Source of the DNA: Trichoplax adhaerens
Lineage: Eukaryota > Placozoa > Uniplacotomia > Trichoplacea > Trichoplacidae
DNA length: 64,000 bases
Reading direction: 5' to 3'
NCBI RefSeq assembly: GCF_000150275.1
Contig: NW_002060951.1
Span: 315,329 to 379,328, forward strand
In this document: positions 12,101 through 24,645 of the stretch, piece after piece
How positions within the stretch are numbered: the stretch's first letter is position 1
Layout: each line of letters opens with the position of its first letter
Notes under the pieces: model-generated
Seen by the model: the letters and a program-made list of their open reading frames with translations, nothing else
What the model was told of the DNA's origin: nothing
Databases searched by the model: none
Program-made: the position numbers and the translations under genes

Positions 12101-13740
12101 GGAACATGATAGTGACAATGTAAGCTATATTTATTTATCAATAATATTGATCCTTTTGGTGATTGATTATCTATTTCGTTTTAGACATGCAATGTAGAGT
12201 TTTACGTTGATATTCATGGTCATACCTCACTTGTTAACGGTATTGTAAAAATTATATGTGAACTGAAACCACTATCATTATTTATAGAACTTCAGAATTT
12301 AACACAAAGTTTATAAATTACCGGGTTTTCCTATTTTAGCTTTTATTTATGGAAACATTTTCGATGATAGCACCAGATTCGAAAAGCAAAGTATATTTCC
12401 TAAACTATTGAGTAATAATGCGGATGATTTTTCCATGGTAAGGAATGCTAGCCCAATATTATTTCAATATTTTATGAATGATTACAGCAAAGTATATTTC
12501 CTAAACTATTAAGTAATAATGCCGATGATTTTTCCATGGTAAGGAATGCTAGCGCAATATTATTTCAATATTTTATGAATGATTGCACAATGCCGATTGA
12601 TTATTCTAAATTGCTTAGATGTTACCTAATTAATTTATGGTACACTATCAGCTACAAATAATCACAATTCCGAAAGATTTACAGTAAATAATGCAATTTC
12701 TATATAAAGGCAAAAACATGCTTCAATAAAGACGCAGTAAAAGCTGGGACTGGAAGAAGGTATGCGTATTAGCGGCTAAGATTAGCTTTTGCACGCTTGT
12801 ACTAATTTTAATATCGACCTAATGCAGAATTCTTTCTTATAACTTTGTGCATAGATTTCTAGGAAGTTATCTTAATCCGAATGCCTTATGCTATACTCTT
12901 GAAGTATCATGTTACGGTTATCAAAACGTCGCTAATTCCATTACCCCGTATACGGAAGAAGGATGTATCTAAACCTAATAAAAAATCTTCATTTTCGTTT
13001 TTGAAAGTGACTAATACAGTGCTAGCCTCTGGCGTATTTTAGCTGGAGTATCTTCGTTAGGTTTATGGAACATTAGTTCATTTTATATAGAGAATCTTAT
13101 AAATCAATCCGTAATTCGATGACTAGCTTATTTCTCTTTTATGTATTGATCAACTACGATAACAGATTTAACGTTTCCTTGACTCATAATTAATTAATTA
13201 ATCATTATAGTTATGCGCTTAGGGCGAAGTTTTGCAAAAACATTTGTAGATTATTACGAGCTAAATGGATGTGTTAGCGAACTTGTGGCCGAACGAGCTG
13301 CTGCAGCTGCCATTCGAAGGAAAAATGCACGAGAACGAGAGGGGAACAAAGGTAAAAAACAAACAGGCGATAGAGATATTAAGGAAACTAGGAAGACTGA
13401 TTCTCAAGCAGTTTTATGGAACAGTTCTAAACAGAATTATGAAGGGTAAGTCTTAAGACATTTATAAGATTATTTTTAATTGATTTTATCCTAATTGTGT
13501 AAAATGATTCGTTATCAATTACATCAATTATATATCAATTACAGCTTTTAAACTAATTCTTATCTTTAATTTAGAATTAAGAGCGCTCTCGAATTACGTA
13601 GAAGTCGAAACTACAAACTACAAGGTAATTCGATCGAGAAAAACCCGAAAAGCTCCATCAGCAAGATCGACGAGTTTTCTCCTATTTCCTTAAAGTTACG
13701 TCATAGAGAAAGATTCTATAGTAAAGATTTTAAATTATAA
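9148..13740 (+). CDS. AGBL4: Cytosolic carboxypeptidase 6 (tubulin deglutamylase)
   Basis: M14-family metallocarboxypeptidase that shortens polyglutamate chains on tubulin and other proteins, important in cilia. Eighteen exons: 9148-9325, 9815-9890, 10260-10308, 10490-10584, 10764-10866, 10971-11078, 11220-11259, 11438-11527, 11648-11719, 11858-11900, 12011-12119, 12185-12239, 12340-12437, 12488-12538, 12710-12759, 12855-12964, 13211-13445 and 13575-13740; 1728 nt, 575 aa. The N-terminal CCP domain includes FNIVNFSKTKSLYRDGMAP and FAYCYPYSYS. Zinc ligands lie in RVHPGE (exon 8) and DIHGH (exon 12); substrate contacts in DDLNRHW; the catalytic Glu in CYTLEVS (exon 16). KAGTGRRFLGSYL and the overall sequence point to the CCP6 branch rather than AGBL5. 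The start is the ATG in ATGGCGTCTACG; the frame is open further upstream but runs into the TACTGTAC repeat. Exon 14 duplicates the end of exon 13 in frame; skipping it would give 558 aa. The C-tail is basic and poorly conserved. Confidence 0.94.
12386..12587 (+). repeat. Tandem duplication of 101 bp including 3' part of AGBL4 exon 13 and its donor
   Basis: Copy 1 is 12386-12486 and copy 2 is 12487-12587. They differ at about four positions. Each carries the 51-nt end of the coding exon, a GTAAGG donor and intron sequence. The junction creates ATTACAG directly before CAAAGT, a usable splice acceptor, so copy 2 reads as an in-frame 17-codon exon (12488-12538). The two exonic differences (TTG/TTA and GCG/GCC) are both synonymous. 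Confidence 0.9.
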
Positions 13741-14849
13741 GTTATAAATAAGGACTAATTTTCATATGGAATCAATTGTTTTAATTTACAACTGCCTAAA
13801 TATTGAAAAATATATTGAAATCCGCTTATATTAGCAATCATGACACAAATGAATTGTTTGATTAGTATTGTACATTATTGAGATAGCAAATGCGTCTTGC
13901 AGTGAACCCTTACTAATCAAATTTATGTACAGTAATATCTATAGTGGAATGGTACTATATTTAGATCTAAATCTGAAAGTTAATAACTTGGCCTTAAATA
14001 TATTTAATCAGAATGGTAGACTTAACGTTATTCGGAATAGCCTTTTATCGTTACTTACTGAGTTATTAGCATTCTCAAAATGTTATTTATATTTCAGTAA
14101 CGGTAAAATCACTATCCTGTTGCGAGGACAAACGTATATTATCTAAATAACGTTAAATTAACTACAATTATTTACTAATTCAATTTATTTGAGAAATACT
14201 TTTCTCACATTTTTCTTGAGCAGATGTGCAAATTATTACAAAACAAATAAGAAAAAATTTTTCAGTCATTGCTGTACAAATTATATTATTATGAATGCAT
14301 GATTGCAGCATTAGACTTCATTCAATGATGTATCAAATGGTTCTCCGAATTTGCCCATCATAATCGAGCATAATAAAATTTCGATTACATATCAAGATAC
14401 GGCACATTTAACAAGAGCAAATCAAAGATTTCGCTATACTTGCGTAGAGCATTGATCAAATAGGACATTATTATTTACTATACAGTAATACGTAGAAGTA
14501 GAAATTAATCCAAATAACGTAATAATAACAGTACTAAAGGTTGATGTCAGTACTTACTCTTTATAAAAAATTTGATCATTACATGTTTACTATTATCATA
14601 CATTAATTAGCACAGGAAAAGTATCGCACCGACCGCCATGCAATTTGCTCAATGAAAGGGCTTGACGAAAGGCGGCAATATAGTCACAATGTCGAGTTAT
14701 GCCATTATCATGTCAATGATGAACTGTACAGTACGGCAAATATTGATGCCTTTTACCTAAGCGATAGTACCTTATAGGTAGCAAATGTACTTAGTAATTA
14801 CATTATGTACTGTATATTTAAGTCGTCGTTATACATAAGCATTTATGAA
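13741..14849. other. Convergent intergenic region, AGBL4 to MED26
   Basis: Holds the 3' ends of two converging genes. I see no coding exon, tRNA or clear repeat apart from scattered TACTGTAC-like sequence near 14723-14733 and 14805. An open frame at 13868-14146 has no recognisable protein features. Confidence 0.5.
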
Positions 14850-17800
14850 TCAGCTTTCAAAACAAAATTCATAGTCAAACACAGTATATGGCAAAATTAC
14901 TAATTCATCATTTGGAGTTGGCATAGGTATATTCCATGTACACCAACTGCCATCGAAGGCATAGCGACCACATACACCGTCTACTTTATTACTGATGTCA
15001 TTTTCGTTGCTACTATTTTGTATTTTATTTATATCCTTATCTTTTACTCCCCAATCAAGCCGCAGTCTAAGGGATCTCTTTCTTACGTAGTTATTTTCTG
15101 CTTGGGTTTCAAGTTCGCTTATGGAATTCAGTAATTGGTCTAGCACGCTAGCCTGCTGTTTACGAATGCGTTTCACGTCCGCCTTCATATTTAGTTCTTT
15201 TACCTTGCTAGGTATAGGGATTTTATAACCACTTGCCATATCATTTGATTCACTATCTGATTTATCGACCTTACTAGCATTAGTTGATGCACAGGTTTTA
15301 TTTTCAATTTCTATCGTAGGTGATAAACTTTCCAGATCGTTATTTACTCCGCTAGTGTCACTGTTATCGTTTTCTATTGCACTTTCAAAAGCAGACGCGT
15401 TAATATTATCACCATACGATGTCATCGCTGTGGAGACAGTAGAGTCATTTTTAATAATTGGTAAGGATTCAACACGTGGTATTTGAATACAGGCGATTGC
15501 TGGTTTATTAATGACATCTAAAGTATCATCGCTTAAAGACTTCTTTATACGTTTCGGCTCGGTTTCTTGGCTATCTCCATCATGTACATTATTACTGTCA
15601 TCAAATTTCCTTTTCATTTGATCGCCATTTTGTAAGATGCTATTTGAGCCTCTCAAATAATCTCGTTGCCATTGCTTGAGCAATTCCTTTAACTGTTTCT
15701 TTACATCTTCATTGGCAATCTTCTTACGTATATTATTAACAACCTTACCCAAACGCGTTTTCTGAAAAATTTCAATAAATTATGTCAGAAACGTAAAATT
15801 GCCAAAGGTAAACATATTTTACTAAGATGTGGGACAATTATAGAAGTAATCTTTCGACGATTTCGTGATAAAGTATGCCGCTATACAAAAATAAAGCACT
15901 TTGATAATTATCTAAACGCATGATAAACTTGAATAACTATGGTATTTACTACTGTAAGTCATATAGTAACGAAAATCCTTAGTGGAGGTATAAAAGTATC
16001 TCAGATCTTATTCTTTTATTATTAATAGTAGCATGTCGTGTTCGTGATTCTTGGCGTAAATGTATTGTTATACTGTCAATGTATAGCACTGTGTAAGTAA
16101 AAATACATACTGTGTATGCATTCGACAGACTAATAATAGTATGATTTCCATGGTAGTATTTGTCATAGTGTTACATTCCAATAAATTGCTATCGTAGGGT
16201 ACTGAAAAAATTTTGAAACCCTAAATAGTGATATACCACATCTATAATTATTTTTATCTGACTACATGATTCGACCATTTTGCCAGTACAGTAAACGACG
16301 TAAACAACAAGTATCACAGTAAAACATACCGTATAGAATTAGGAACGTTTATACAGTAATCATTGTGCAGGAACATTCAGAAACATATTCGTATACTGTA
16401 TATCTTGGGAGTGAGATAAACCTTAAACTACAAGAAGAAAAGGTTTCTTCTAGTAGTCCATGCGTAAATCAATACATTCTTTTTTATTCTTCTTAAGACA
16501 TAACGATAGACCTTAGGGAATTGAGTACATCATGGCAGCCGAAGATGACACATACTGTAGACTAGATATACGCGTAGATACACGTCTACTAGACGAACTG
16601 TATTTGGCCCCACTTGTACCGTACTAAACAAAACAAAGGTTCGTAATGGGGCTTTAGACCGCCAAAATGCTGCAACTTCGGAATCTGAATTTCTCGCGCC
16701 TGCTAAAACTACCACTGTAAAGAAAATTACCTCAAAATAGTTAAAAATAGACAGTGCGCAGTATACCTTATGCATAGCGCGGAACTGCATATGTAACCAT
16801 ATAGGTAGTCTAATTACTCGTCAATTCTTAAAATTATTGTCACCAATTCCAGATCTTTGATCTATGACTTAAAATAATATTTATTAAATGCAGATTAACT
16901 TACTTTATACCTGTACTACTGTCCTGCAGCCTGCATTTCGAGAATCAAGCGTTCTAACTATGAACTAATAGGTCTACCAAAATAGTATCCTAGTAGTCAA
17001 TCGACATGGTATGTTTTTATACAATACCGTATAGCTGTACTTTGATGGAAGATAATATACAACAAATTGTAATAAGTCGCTTTCACATACTGCTGTAAAG
17101 TAGTGGCGTTTCGATTATTTTCGTATCACCATAAATACTCGTATACCGTAGGTTACTGTATACAAATTTTAAGGATAACGGCTTCCCTTACATAATATCT
17201 AACTCAAAACGTTAAGCCGAAAGAAGTTACTGAGTGACACATACGACTCGTATCATACTTTATAATTTACGAGTTTCTGTATAAAGTTACATTAATGTAC
17301 GTCTACGATTTACAATTACGGCATACCCAGTGCACCGTGTTAATATAAGTGTTATAATAAATAAATGGTCTCCTATTTAAAATTCTGAGATAGAATGATG
17401 CTGTACATTGGTTGTGAGTAGCGACGTCACTACATGTGCTGTATGATATTAAACATATATTTTAACTAGTTAGCTAATTTCTCATTAGCTGGACAGAATA
17501 ACTTGTACATTTGCATAATATTGCAATAGGTTTCAAATTACGTATGTCTCAACAGCTTCATACGTAAACGGTCTCATTTGCCTGATTTTGAAAACGTATA
17601 GATTTCTATTTTTTAAAGGTGTTGTGGAAAACTATTATGCTGTAAAAAAATAACTGTCAGTTTCCTTTCTTAATTACTTAATTATACAAGCATTTCTATT
17701 CGTCATTAATATTAAACAATAATAAAGTTCTTAAAACTTTGGATGTCAACGTAATAAATATACTATGGAGTTAGCCGTAAATTTGCTGTTAGTAGAATTT

Positions 17801-18137
17801 GTAGAAAGCATGAAATGCATGACTGCAGTAATAAGAGTCCTACAGTATATAATCTATTTATCAACAACAATATATCATTTATTATTTCAATAAGCAAAAT
17901 TATTAGATGAAAAGTAGCCCCATTGAATGTAATAAATTCTACATATTTCGCATCGTAATGATACATGTGTACAGTCATAAAATATATTACTAAGTTGAAA
18001 AATCGATATTCAAACTGAAGAAGATCATTATCGGGTCAGATGATACTTACTTCTAAAATATCTTTGGAAACAATTTGATGTTGATTTCGAAGTGCATTTA
18101 TGCATACTTGTAATTTTTCCTGGTCTTGCGTTGAAGT
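14850..18137 (-). CDS. MED26: Mediator complex subunit 26 (start exon not resolved)
   Basis: Mediator subunit that links Mediator to elongation factors (SEC, TFIID) through its TFIIS-type N-terminal domain. Two exons can be read: 18051-18137 (LQVCINALRNQHQIVSKDIL) and 14850-15761, joined in phase 0 across a 2.3 kb intron. Together they form the TFIIS N-domain (LW-type helix bundle), including KTRLGKVVNNIRKK and LLKQWQRDYL. The middle is Ser/Asp/Asn-rich, low in complexity and probably disordered, with a basic patch (KRKFDD ... EPKRIKK) like a nuclear localisation signal. The C-terminus, GVCGRYAFDGSWCTWNIPMP and ELVILPYTVFDYEF, matches the conserved MED26 C-terminal Mediator-binding block (NGxWYxWT ... 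LNILPYV). The protein is much shorter than the roughly 600-residue vertebrate form because the linker is reduced. The initiator exon lies above 18137 and was not found. Confidence 0.87.
15762..18050 (-). other. Large intron of MED26
   Basis: About 2.3 kb, an order of magnitude longer than most introns here. It has no supportable nested gene. A minus-strand open frame at 16530-16790 does not resemble a known protein. It contains several TACTGTA-type sequences. Confidence 0.6.
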
Positions 18138-21100
18138 CTACAATCAGTATTCAGTTTCAAAGCAATAAAATCAGTATCACTATTAAGATCTTAAAAAGAT
18201 TCACGCTATAAATGTTGTACATTTCAGCCTTCGATCGAAATTGATGACTTTGGCTTATACCTCGCTAGAAGTTAACGAGCACTTTTGTAAAATACATCAT
18301 TAACAATTTCAATTTCATCTTACTACTTTATGTTGGTAGCATAAGTGCAATTTTACTCAATATCTTAACAGTGTGAACGATATCCAGGTTAAAACCAGTG
18401 ACAGTATAAGCTTAATCAAAACTGTTTTCGACCTAATTTAGTGGGGTAAATAGTATGCATACCAATGCTAGGCCAAATCACTATCTTAACGTCATGTACT
18501 ATAGAAAAATGGATATAGCATAGACATACTTCTTCATGAATTAATTAATATACCTACTATTGATTTGTTCAAATTAATCAACGATAAAAGATTTTTTCCT
18601 TCTACTCGTTCTTATTGTAGACTGTATAGATGAATTGGACAAAATGTATTATTTTGCCCTAAAATCAGCAAGAGCAACACAGGATGATCCAATTTAATTT
18701 CTATACTGTTAATACCAATATTATTTTCGAATTAGTGAGGCAATATGAGGTCACTTTCCAAGATTTCATTATCATGACTCATAGGGCAAATATAAGATAA
18801 GCACTGGACATAAAATTATTCAATATTATTGCGATATACTGTATACCGGTGGTTAGATTAGTTAAAACTGTAGCATACTGCATAGTACGTATTGCCATTC
18901 TTGATTTATGGGTTATGCATAGGGTAAGCTTTCAATTCATTTTGATCATGCTCGAAATGTTAGTATTAGGCATTTGTACGTCTATTGCAAATGAATTAAC
19001 TGCACTCGTTAATACGTGCAGTCCAGTACCAATATAGTAAGTTACAATTAGCGACTTGTACAGTACAGTAAAAATGATGAATGGAATTTCTTCTTAAAAC
19101 GTGCTATGTATAAATAAAGGAGCTTGAAAATAGCTATTTTAAAATTGAAGCCTTGAAGGTAAGGGAGTCCATACAGTTGGGTCCATTTTGTAGTAGTCTC
19201 ATGTCTGCGTTACTATTTTTACACGTCAAAAGTCGCCGTCACCTGTCATACCCGGAGATAAGAAGCTGAGAGCAGACGAGGTTGAGCGTTTTTGCGTACT
19301 AGACGTATAGCAGGGGATCATTGTCCTGCAATATAATCCAGTACAGTACACAGGTGCAAATGGCTAATATACTGTACAGTACTGTAACTACTTTAGTACA
19401 GTACAATACCGTACTAGTCACATTGTAACAGGATTGTACTGTACTCAGTGAAGTGAGTGAATAGCACAGCATGTTACAAAGACTAGAAATGTTGTACGCT
19501 TCAAGGTGAACACTGTACAGTATGGAATATTCACTGTACTATTGACTATACAGTAGACATGGCCACATCGATATCCAATTATTTTCCCGATTGCATATCC
19601 GTTTTCTAGCGGAATTACAGATACTGCATGATGTGTGTAACAAGAAATCAAGTTCTAAAAAGAACATAGATTACTGTAGAAAAAGTTGATGGAATCAAGA
19701 CTGTAACACACCAACAACACTCTTAGCATGAAGGTGTTCTCAAACTGCTCACAGTCACACTTTAAAAAACATGGCGGCCCAGTGATATACAGTGAGAAAT
19801 TATTACTTGTAGTCACTTACGTTCCCTTCGTCGTCGATCTGATGGAAAACCGCTTTCAGATCCTCAGCGATAACATCAGCAGACAATACGGACATAGAAG
19901 TTGGCAGTTAGTAGAGTTTACTAATGGAAATTTGCCAACGTAGCCAACTAAGAGCAGCAAATAATTTTTAGCCAACCGCCACCATCTAACTTTCACGTTA
20001 AATGTACAATCGTGTACCTTGATGTCGGCTATAAAAGCGTAACACGAACTTGCTGGATGTATCACAGCACAGTACAGTACAGTCTCTAGACTACTAGTCT
20101 ACTACATATAATATAGTGTACTGTATGTCTGTATATGTACAGTACACTGTACAGTATAATATCAAGAGGACAGTACTGTACTGTATGGTAGTAGTACTGT
20201 ATACAGTACTGTACTGTACAGTGTACAGTCCAAGAACTGTCCTGCTAGTACTGTACAGTACAGTACTGTGTACAGTACACTACACTTCTCCTAATCATTT
20301 GTTACAAATACAGTACTCTACAGTACAGTCTGTACTGCACCCTAGTAGTACTTTTGGTGTTGGGATACTGAATTATGGAAATGAGGTGAAAGTTCCTTTG
20401 AAAGGATACCGTTGTCTTGTCATGTGCAGTACAGTACTAAATAGTGATATAAAAAAATACACCTTTATATAAAGTGAATGTCACTGCCTTTGTACCTCGG
20501 CTATCATCATGTTCTAGTTCTAGTGACCATTCATAGACATTGGACAATGGAATGTACTGTAGATTGTACAGTGTACAGTACTGTAAAACGGCATCTTTGA
20601 CTGAATCTGTTTTACAGTATAGCAACATCATGTACTGTACTGTACTGTACTGTACTGTACATGTATGTACAGTATAGTACTGTACAGTACAGTGAGACCC
20701 TTAGACTCTGAAGGTGTACAGTATAGGAACGTACAGGAGAACCGGCAAGCTAGAATACGGTATTCGATTACGGCTGGATTATCTGTCTTCATGTTGTTGT
20801 TTTTATGAATGATGTGAAGTTGAAATGTTGATGCATAATCAAAATTGAGCAGGGCGCCTAAAGTGCAATTCAACAACATACTCATATATTGACAAAAATA
20901 CTATACGGTAGTCACATACTGTACAAGGACGACTCAAATGTGTTTATACGCGTCAACTATACAGTATACAAGAAGTTAAATAACCTACTCGATCGTTGCT
21001 GCAATCTAATCATTCTAAAAAAGGATAAAGTTACCTTATAATCGTTGACTTTACTAAAGTCATTACGATTTCGTGATTTATACAGTAATATACTGATTGA

Positions 21101-22205
21101 CTATAACCTGAACGAGCTTTCAGTAAAACGATTAGCTTCTTTCAAAATTGCTGGAGTCCCCCCTAATACAATTCGCATGCAAGCAATTAGCACTCTTAGA
21201 TGGACTTCACACGGCTCACAAAGAGCACTTTCTTTCAGTGCATTCATGCAACGAGTAAACAATACTCGACAGATGCTGCAATTCCTACCATTGCATTTTT
21301 TGCCACCGCCAACAATGACGGAATAGTAGTTTTATTAAGTCATAATACAGTACCTGCACGATTATGAGAAATCGATCACTGTTGTACAGTAGTCAACTAT
21401 AGAATATACAGTGTAAAGAATTAACAAGCCACATAAATTCCTATAGATATCAAACATTAGCTCCTGTAGCAGTAGTAATCGTGTTTACAGACTGTATCTC
21501 TGTACTGCAGATGTGTGTATTATTACCGCAAAACTTAATCTATCATACACTTGGAAATTTCATGTTGTTAGTCTCACGTGCAGCAACAGCTGAATTAAAG
21601 CTGACCTAAACTTACCATCACTTACAGCAGTATGGTGCGTAGCTTCTTTCATATCAAACATGGATATACCGTTCATAGATTCAATAACGTAAAAGATAGA
21701 ATTGTTGTAGGATTCCAATTGGCCAATCAATAGTTATAATAATCAATGCAGCAACAGCATTACAATATTCTCAAACAGAATTTATTGGTGGAAACGCGAC
21801 CATTTCGTATGAAACAAGACGTTACGTATTTATTAATAGATGTATTGTTAACTGCATGCTGTAAATATTACAGTATATATCATATGCAATATGGAAAAAA
21901 TAATATCAAAATCACTCTATTTTAAAAAACTAAACTTGGAAATGCCGAGAAATACCACAGATAACATACAATATTCAGCATGACTTATATCGTTTTTAAT
22001 AGCTGGTTTAGCGTGCTTAATGGGACAGCATTACTGAAGTTGATGCTTTCGTCTATTATATAATGAAAAGATTACTAGGTTAGAAATAAGTAAAAAGTTG
22101 GATATACAATTGATTAAGGCAAATAGCGGTAATGCACAAGAGTAAATTCATAAAATATTGTAGACTTCAGAAGTACTCTTGAAATATACTAAATATCGTA
22201 AGATA
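18138..22205. other. Repeat-rich intergenic region between MED26 and MTAP
   Basis: About 4 kb between the 5' side of MED26 and the 3' end of MTAP. It must include the MED26 start exon. The central 1.5 kb is filled with TACTGTAC palindromes. Open frames at 19728-19943, 20116-20472 and 21045-21326 show no family features; the second is simply translated repeat. A minus-strand segment near 21620-21700 reads as a short exon-like peptide (MNGISMFDMKEATHHTAVSD followed by a GTAAG donor) that I cannot assign. Confidence 0.5.
19320..20890. repeat. Dense cluster of self-complementary TACTGTAC/GTACAGTAC sequence
   Basis: Dozens of overlapping copies of TACTGTA, TGTACAGTA and CAGTACTGT occur here, often as perfect palindromes such as TACTGTACAGTA. 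A pure pentamer run, six TGTAC units in a row, lies at 20631-20660. The same motif is scattered in intergenic DNA across the window and is essentially absent from the coding exons I assigned. Because GTAC is its own complement, both strands carry the same repeat. Confidence 0.85.
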
Positions 22206-24065
22206 TTACATCGCTACCTTGGCTTCGTTGATTTCTTCTGTCCAATCCATTGCAGCAATTCGGGGTACAACATCAAGAAGTAGATCAATAACTTTATTGA
22301 TATTCTGCTTAAATGCGGCGAGTGCTAATTCGACCGTTACCTTCAAAGTAGTAAAATACAGACATAGTTTTTTTGAAACTGTGTTTTACTTTATGCAAAA
22401 TATATATTTTAAATTTCTGTCACAACAACAGAAGAATAAGTAAGAGGAATAGAACTATGCACATTTAAACAATTTCTTGGTGATTTTGGTTTTGCTCTAA
22501 GAATTGCAGCACACTGTCTGCTTTCTAGTAGGTTTTCAAAATAGTTGCATGATTATATTATGCAGTACTACTTACAGCTTGCTCCGTTTCTAACCAAGCA
22601 TCATAATCCGTTGGAAGAGCTATACTTGCGTATAGTAGACCAGCTTCATTCGCAAGGCAGACTTCAGGTACAGTGGTCATATTTACAACAGTAGCCCCCC
22701 AGCTCTTGAAAAGTCTGCTTTCAGCTCTGGAAGAAAATCTGGGGCCCTCGATCGTCACTACAGTTCCTGACCGATGATGTTTCAGATTGAGGCTTGAAGC
22801 GCTGTTTGAAATGGTCTGAATAAAAATAACTCATTTAAAAAGATTCAAAAACTATTCACAGCAAGCTAATGCACTTATTACTATCGAGACGCATGCATAC
22901 TCGTACCTCTCGTAGCTTAGCACAGAAAGGCTCACTCATAGGGATGTGGCATACTCCGGCTGGGCTGTTTTGATGACCATCATAGAAGGTAGAAGTTCTC
23001 TTAGTCGTACGATCAAGGAATTGATCAAGGATGACAATATCGCCAGGTTCGACATGTTGTTGCAATGACCCGCATGCAGTAGTTACAATTACATGTGTGC
23101 AACCAGCTTGCTTCAAGGCGTCAATATTAGCGCGAAAGTTTACATTGGTCGGCATGATGGAATGTTTACGACCATGCCTATGGACGTAATTAATTAATGA
23201 TTACACTAAATTTAATGCTATACTATACATTATTATTATTTATTAGTTATTATATTATTGACAGGATTACGGTGATCTGACACTATCTTGCATTGTAGTA
23301 ATACAGTTAAGAATGAGTTGCTTATCGAAATGCATAGACTGTGTGTATTTAATTCTCACCGTGCTAATAAAACACAAGGAACGCCTTTAATTTTTCCAGA
23401 TATTAGTTGATCAGAAGGCTGTAAAATCATCAGGTAAAAGCTGCTTGAGACACTAATATAATCGTATTAATAACTACTCCATATTTATTTATGCTATATA
23501 GACTACTTCATTTTGCAATGAACAGTTAATATTTTCTTCTAGCATCAATAAAGAGCGTATCATTCAATCAATGCTACCTTGCCGTATGGTGTATCATATT
23601 CCTTTTCTACTCTCTCATCAAGAATATTAGGATTATCAAGCCCCGTGCCACCAATTATGCCTATCTAAAATAGAGGATATGTATTGCTATACTTTAGCTT
23701 AGAAATGGTTTGAAAAAATTTAAAATTGAATGCAGCTATTGCAAGTCGGCAATACCGTAGCCACCTAGTTGCAAATACTTCTGGTGCAATTAAGTTTGTC
23801 GACACAAATTTGTATGCGCGGAAGACGGCATAGTTAAATGAACGTGGAGCATAAACGTAATACTGTACCGATCGATCAAGATTTCATTGCTAATTGCAAA
23901 ACTACACTTTATGCATGTACTGTACGAATATATGGCATAATCCAATTCACAGTTAATAAAGTACGCGTATGTGTACGATTAAATAACGTCTGATTGCTGT
24001 AGATTTTATATTAATCAATGAAATAGCATTTTCCATTTTACGCGTAAACTTACTTTTACTGACAT
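22206..24065 (-). CDS. MTAP: S-methyl-5'-thioadenosine phosphorylase
   Basis: Cytosolic enzyme of methionine and polyamine salvage: it splits 5'-methylthioadenosine with phosphate to adenine and methylthioribose-1-phosphate. Six exons on the minus strand: 24054-24065, 23578-23664, 23360-23418, 22907-23177, 22576-22815 and 22206-22340; 804 nt, 267 aa. The first coding exon is just 12 nt (MSVK), followed by [15 protein letters not shown] with the phosphate loop. Further family motifs are the split AR/HGR (exons 3/4), the [13 protein letters not shown] region, [41 protein letters not shown] and ATDYDAW-type [10 protein letters not shown]. It ends [14 protein letters not shown], slightly shorter than vertebrate MTAP. 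A GTAGCG donor-like sequence lies 9 nt before the stop, so an alternative C-terminus is possible. It lies head to head with PRKCSH, 580 bp away. Confidence 0.95.
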
Positions 24066-24645
24066 CTTGAATTTCTGCAAGTACCTTGTACGCCTAAATT
24101 AACTAATTAATTAGCAGAAAGTTGATAACTTGGGTGGGTAATTGAATCAATCAATCTGATCTTTCTGGATAGTATCTTGGACTGGTTGGTATTAGAACAT
24201 GTGCATTACCATTTGACTGCATATTAATAACCTTACTCGTATTACTAGTGGGGTTACAATACACTACCTGGGACTAAATGAAAACCAGAGGGACAGATGG
24301 ACACGAAACGGTCGCTCTATACAGTACAGTATAGTAAACGCTTTCAGTGATAGAATGACCACCCGGTACAACTTTTGATTGAGTACATGGCCTCCCCCTC
24401 ACACCTGACTAATGACTACTACAATATATCCTACAGACGCATGACACGTATGCACGAGTTTGCGCGTTCACTCGAACTACGGCAGAGCTTCAATGACCGC
24501 TTCGCTTTCGAATTTCTTCATATTCAAAAGTCTGTTACAGAATCTCTAGGTACCTAAAGTGGAGAGTTGAACATCAATTTCCTTTCCTGTACAGTAATTC
24601 TCGAATCTTTACAGTTTAGACAGTTAAGGAGTTGGTCGATTGAAA
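24066..24645. promoter_or_regulatory. Shared head-to-head promoter interval, MTAP / PRKCSH
   Basis: A 580-bp interval separates two divergent start codons, so both promoters must lie here. I see no TATA box in a convincing place. TACAGTACAGTATAG occurs at about 24320-24334 and TACAGTAA near 24590. The open frame at 24375-24557 has no features of a real protein. Confidence 0.5.

Noticed and set aside
16530-16790. 86-codon minus-strand frame inside the MED26 intron
   Set aside because: No family features; probably random.
20116-20472. 118-codon open frame
   Set aside because: It is a translation of the TACTGTAC repeat, Tyr/Cys/Val-rich without any domain.
21045-21326. 93-codon open frame
   Set aside because: No domain or family pattern, no splice partners and no conserved neighbours.
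21617-21700. Exon-like minus-strand segment MNGISMFDMKEATHHTAVSD with a GTAAG donor
   Set aside because: Considered as a 3' exon of MTAP, but MTAP already ends sensibly at 22206 and this sequence does not match the MTAP C-terminus. Unassigned.
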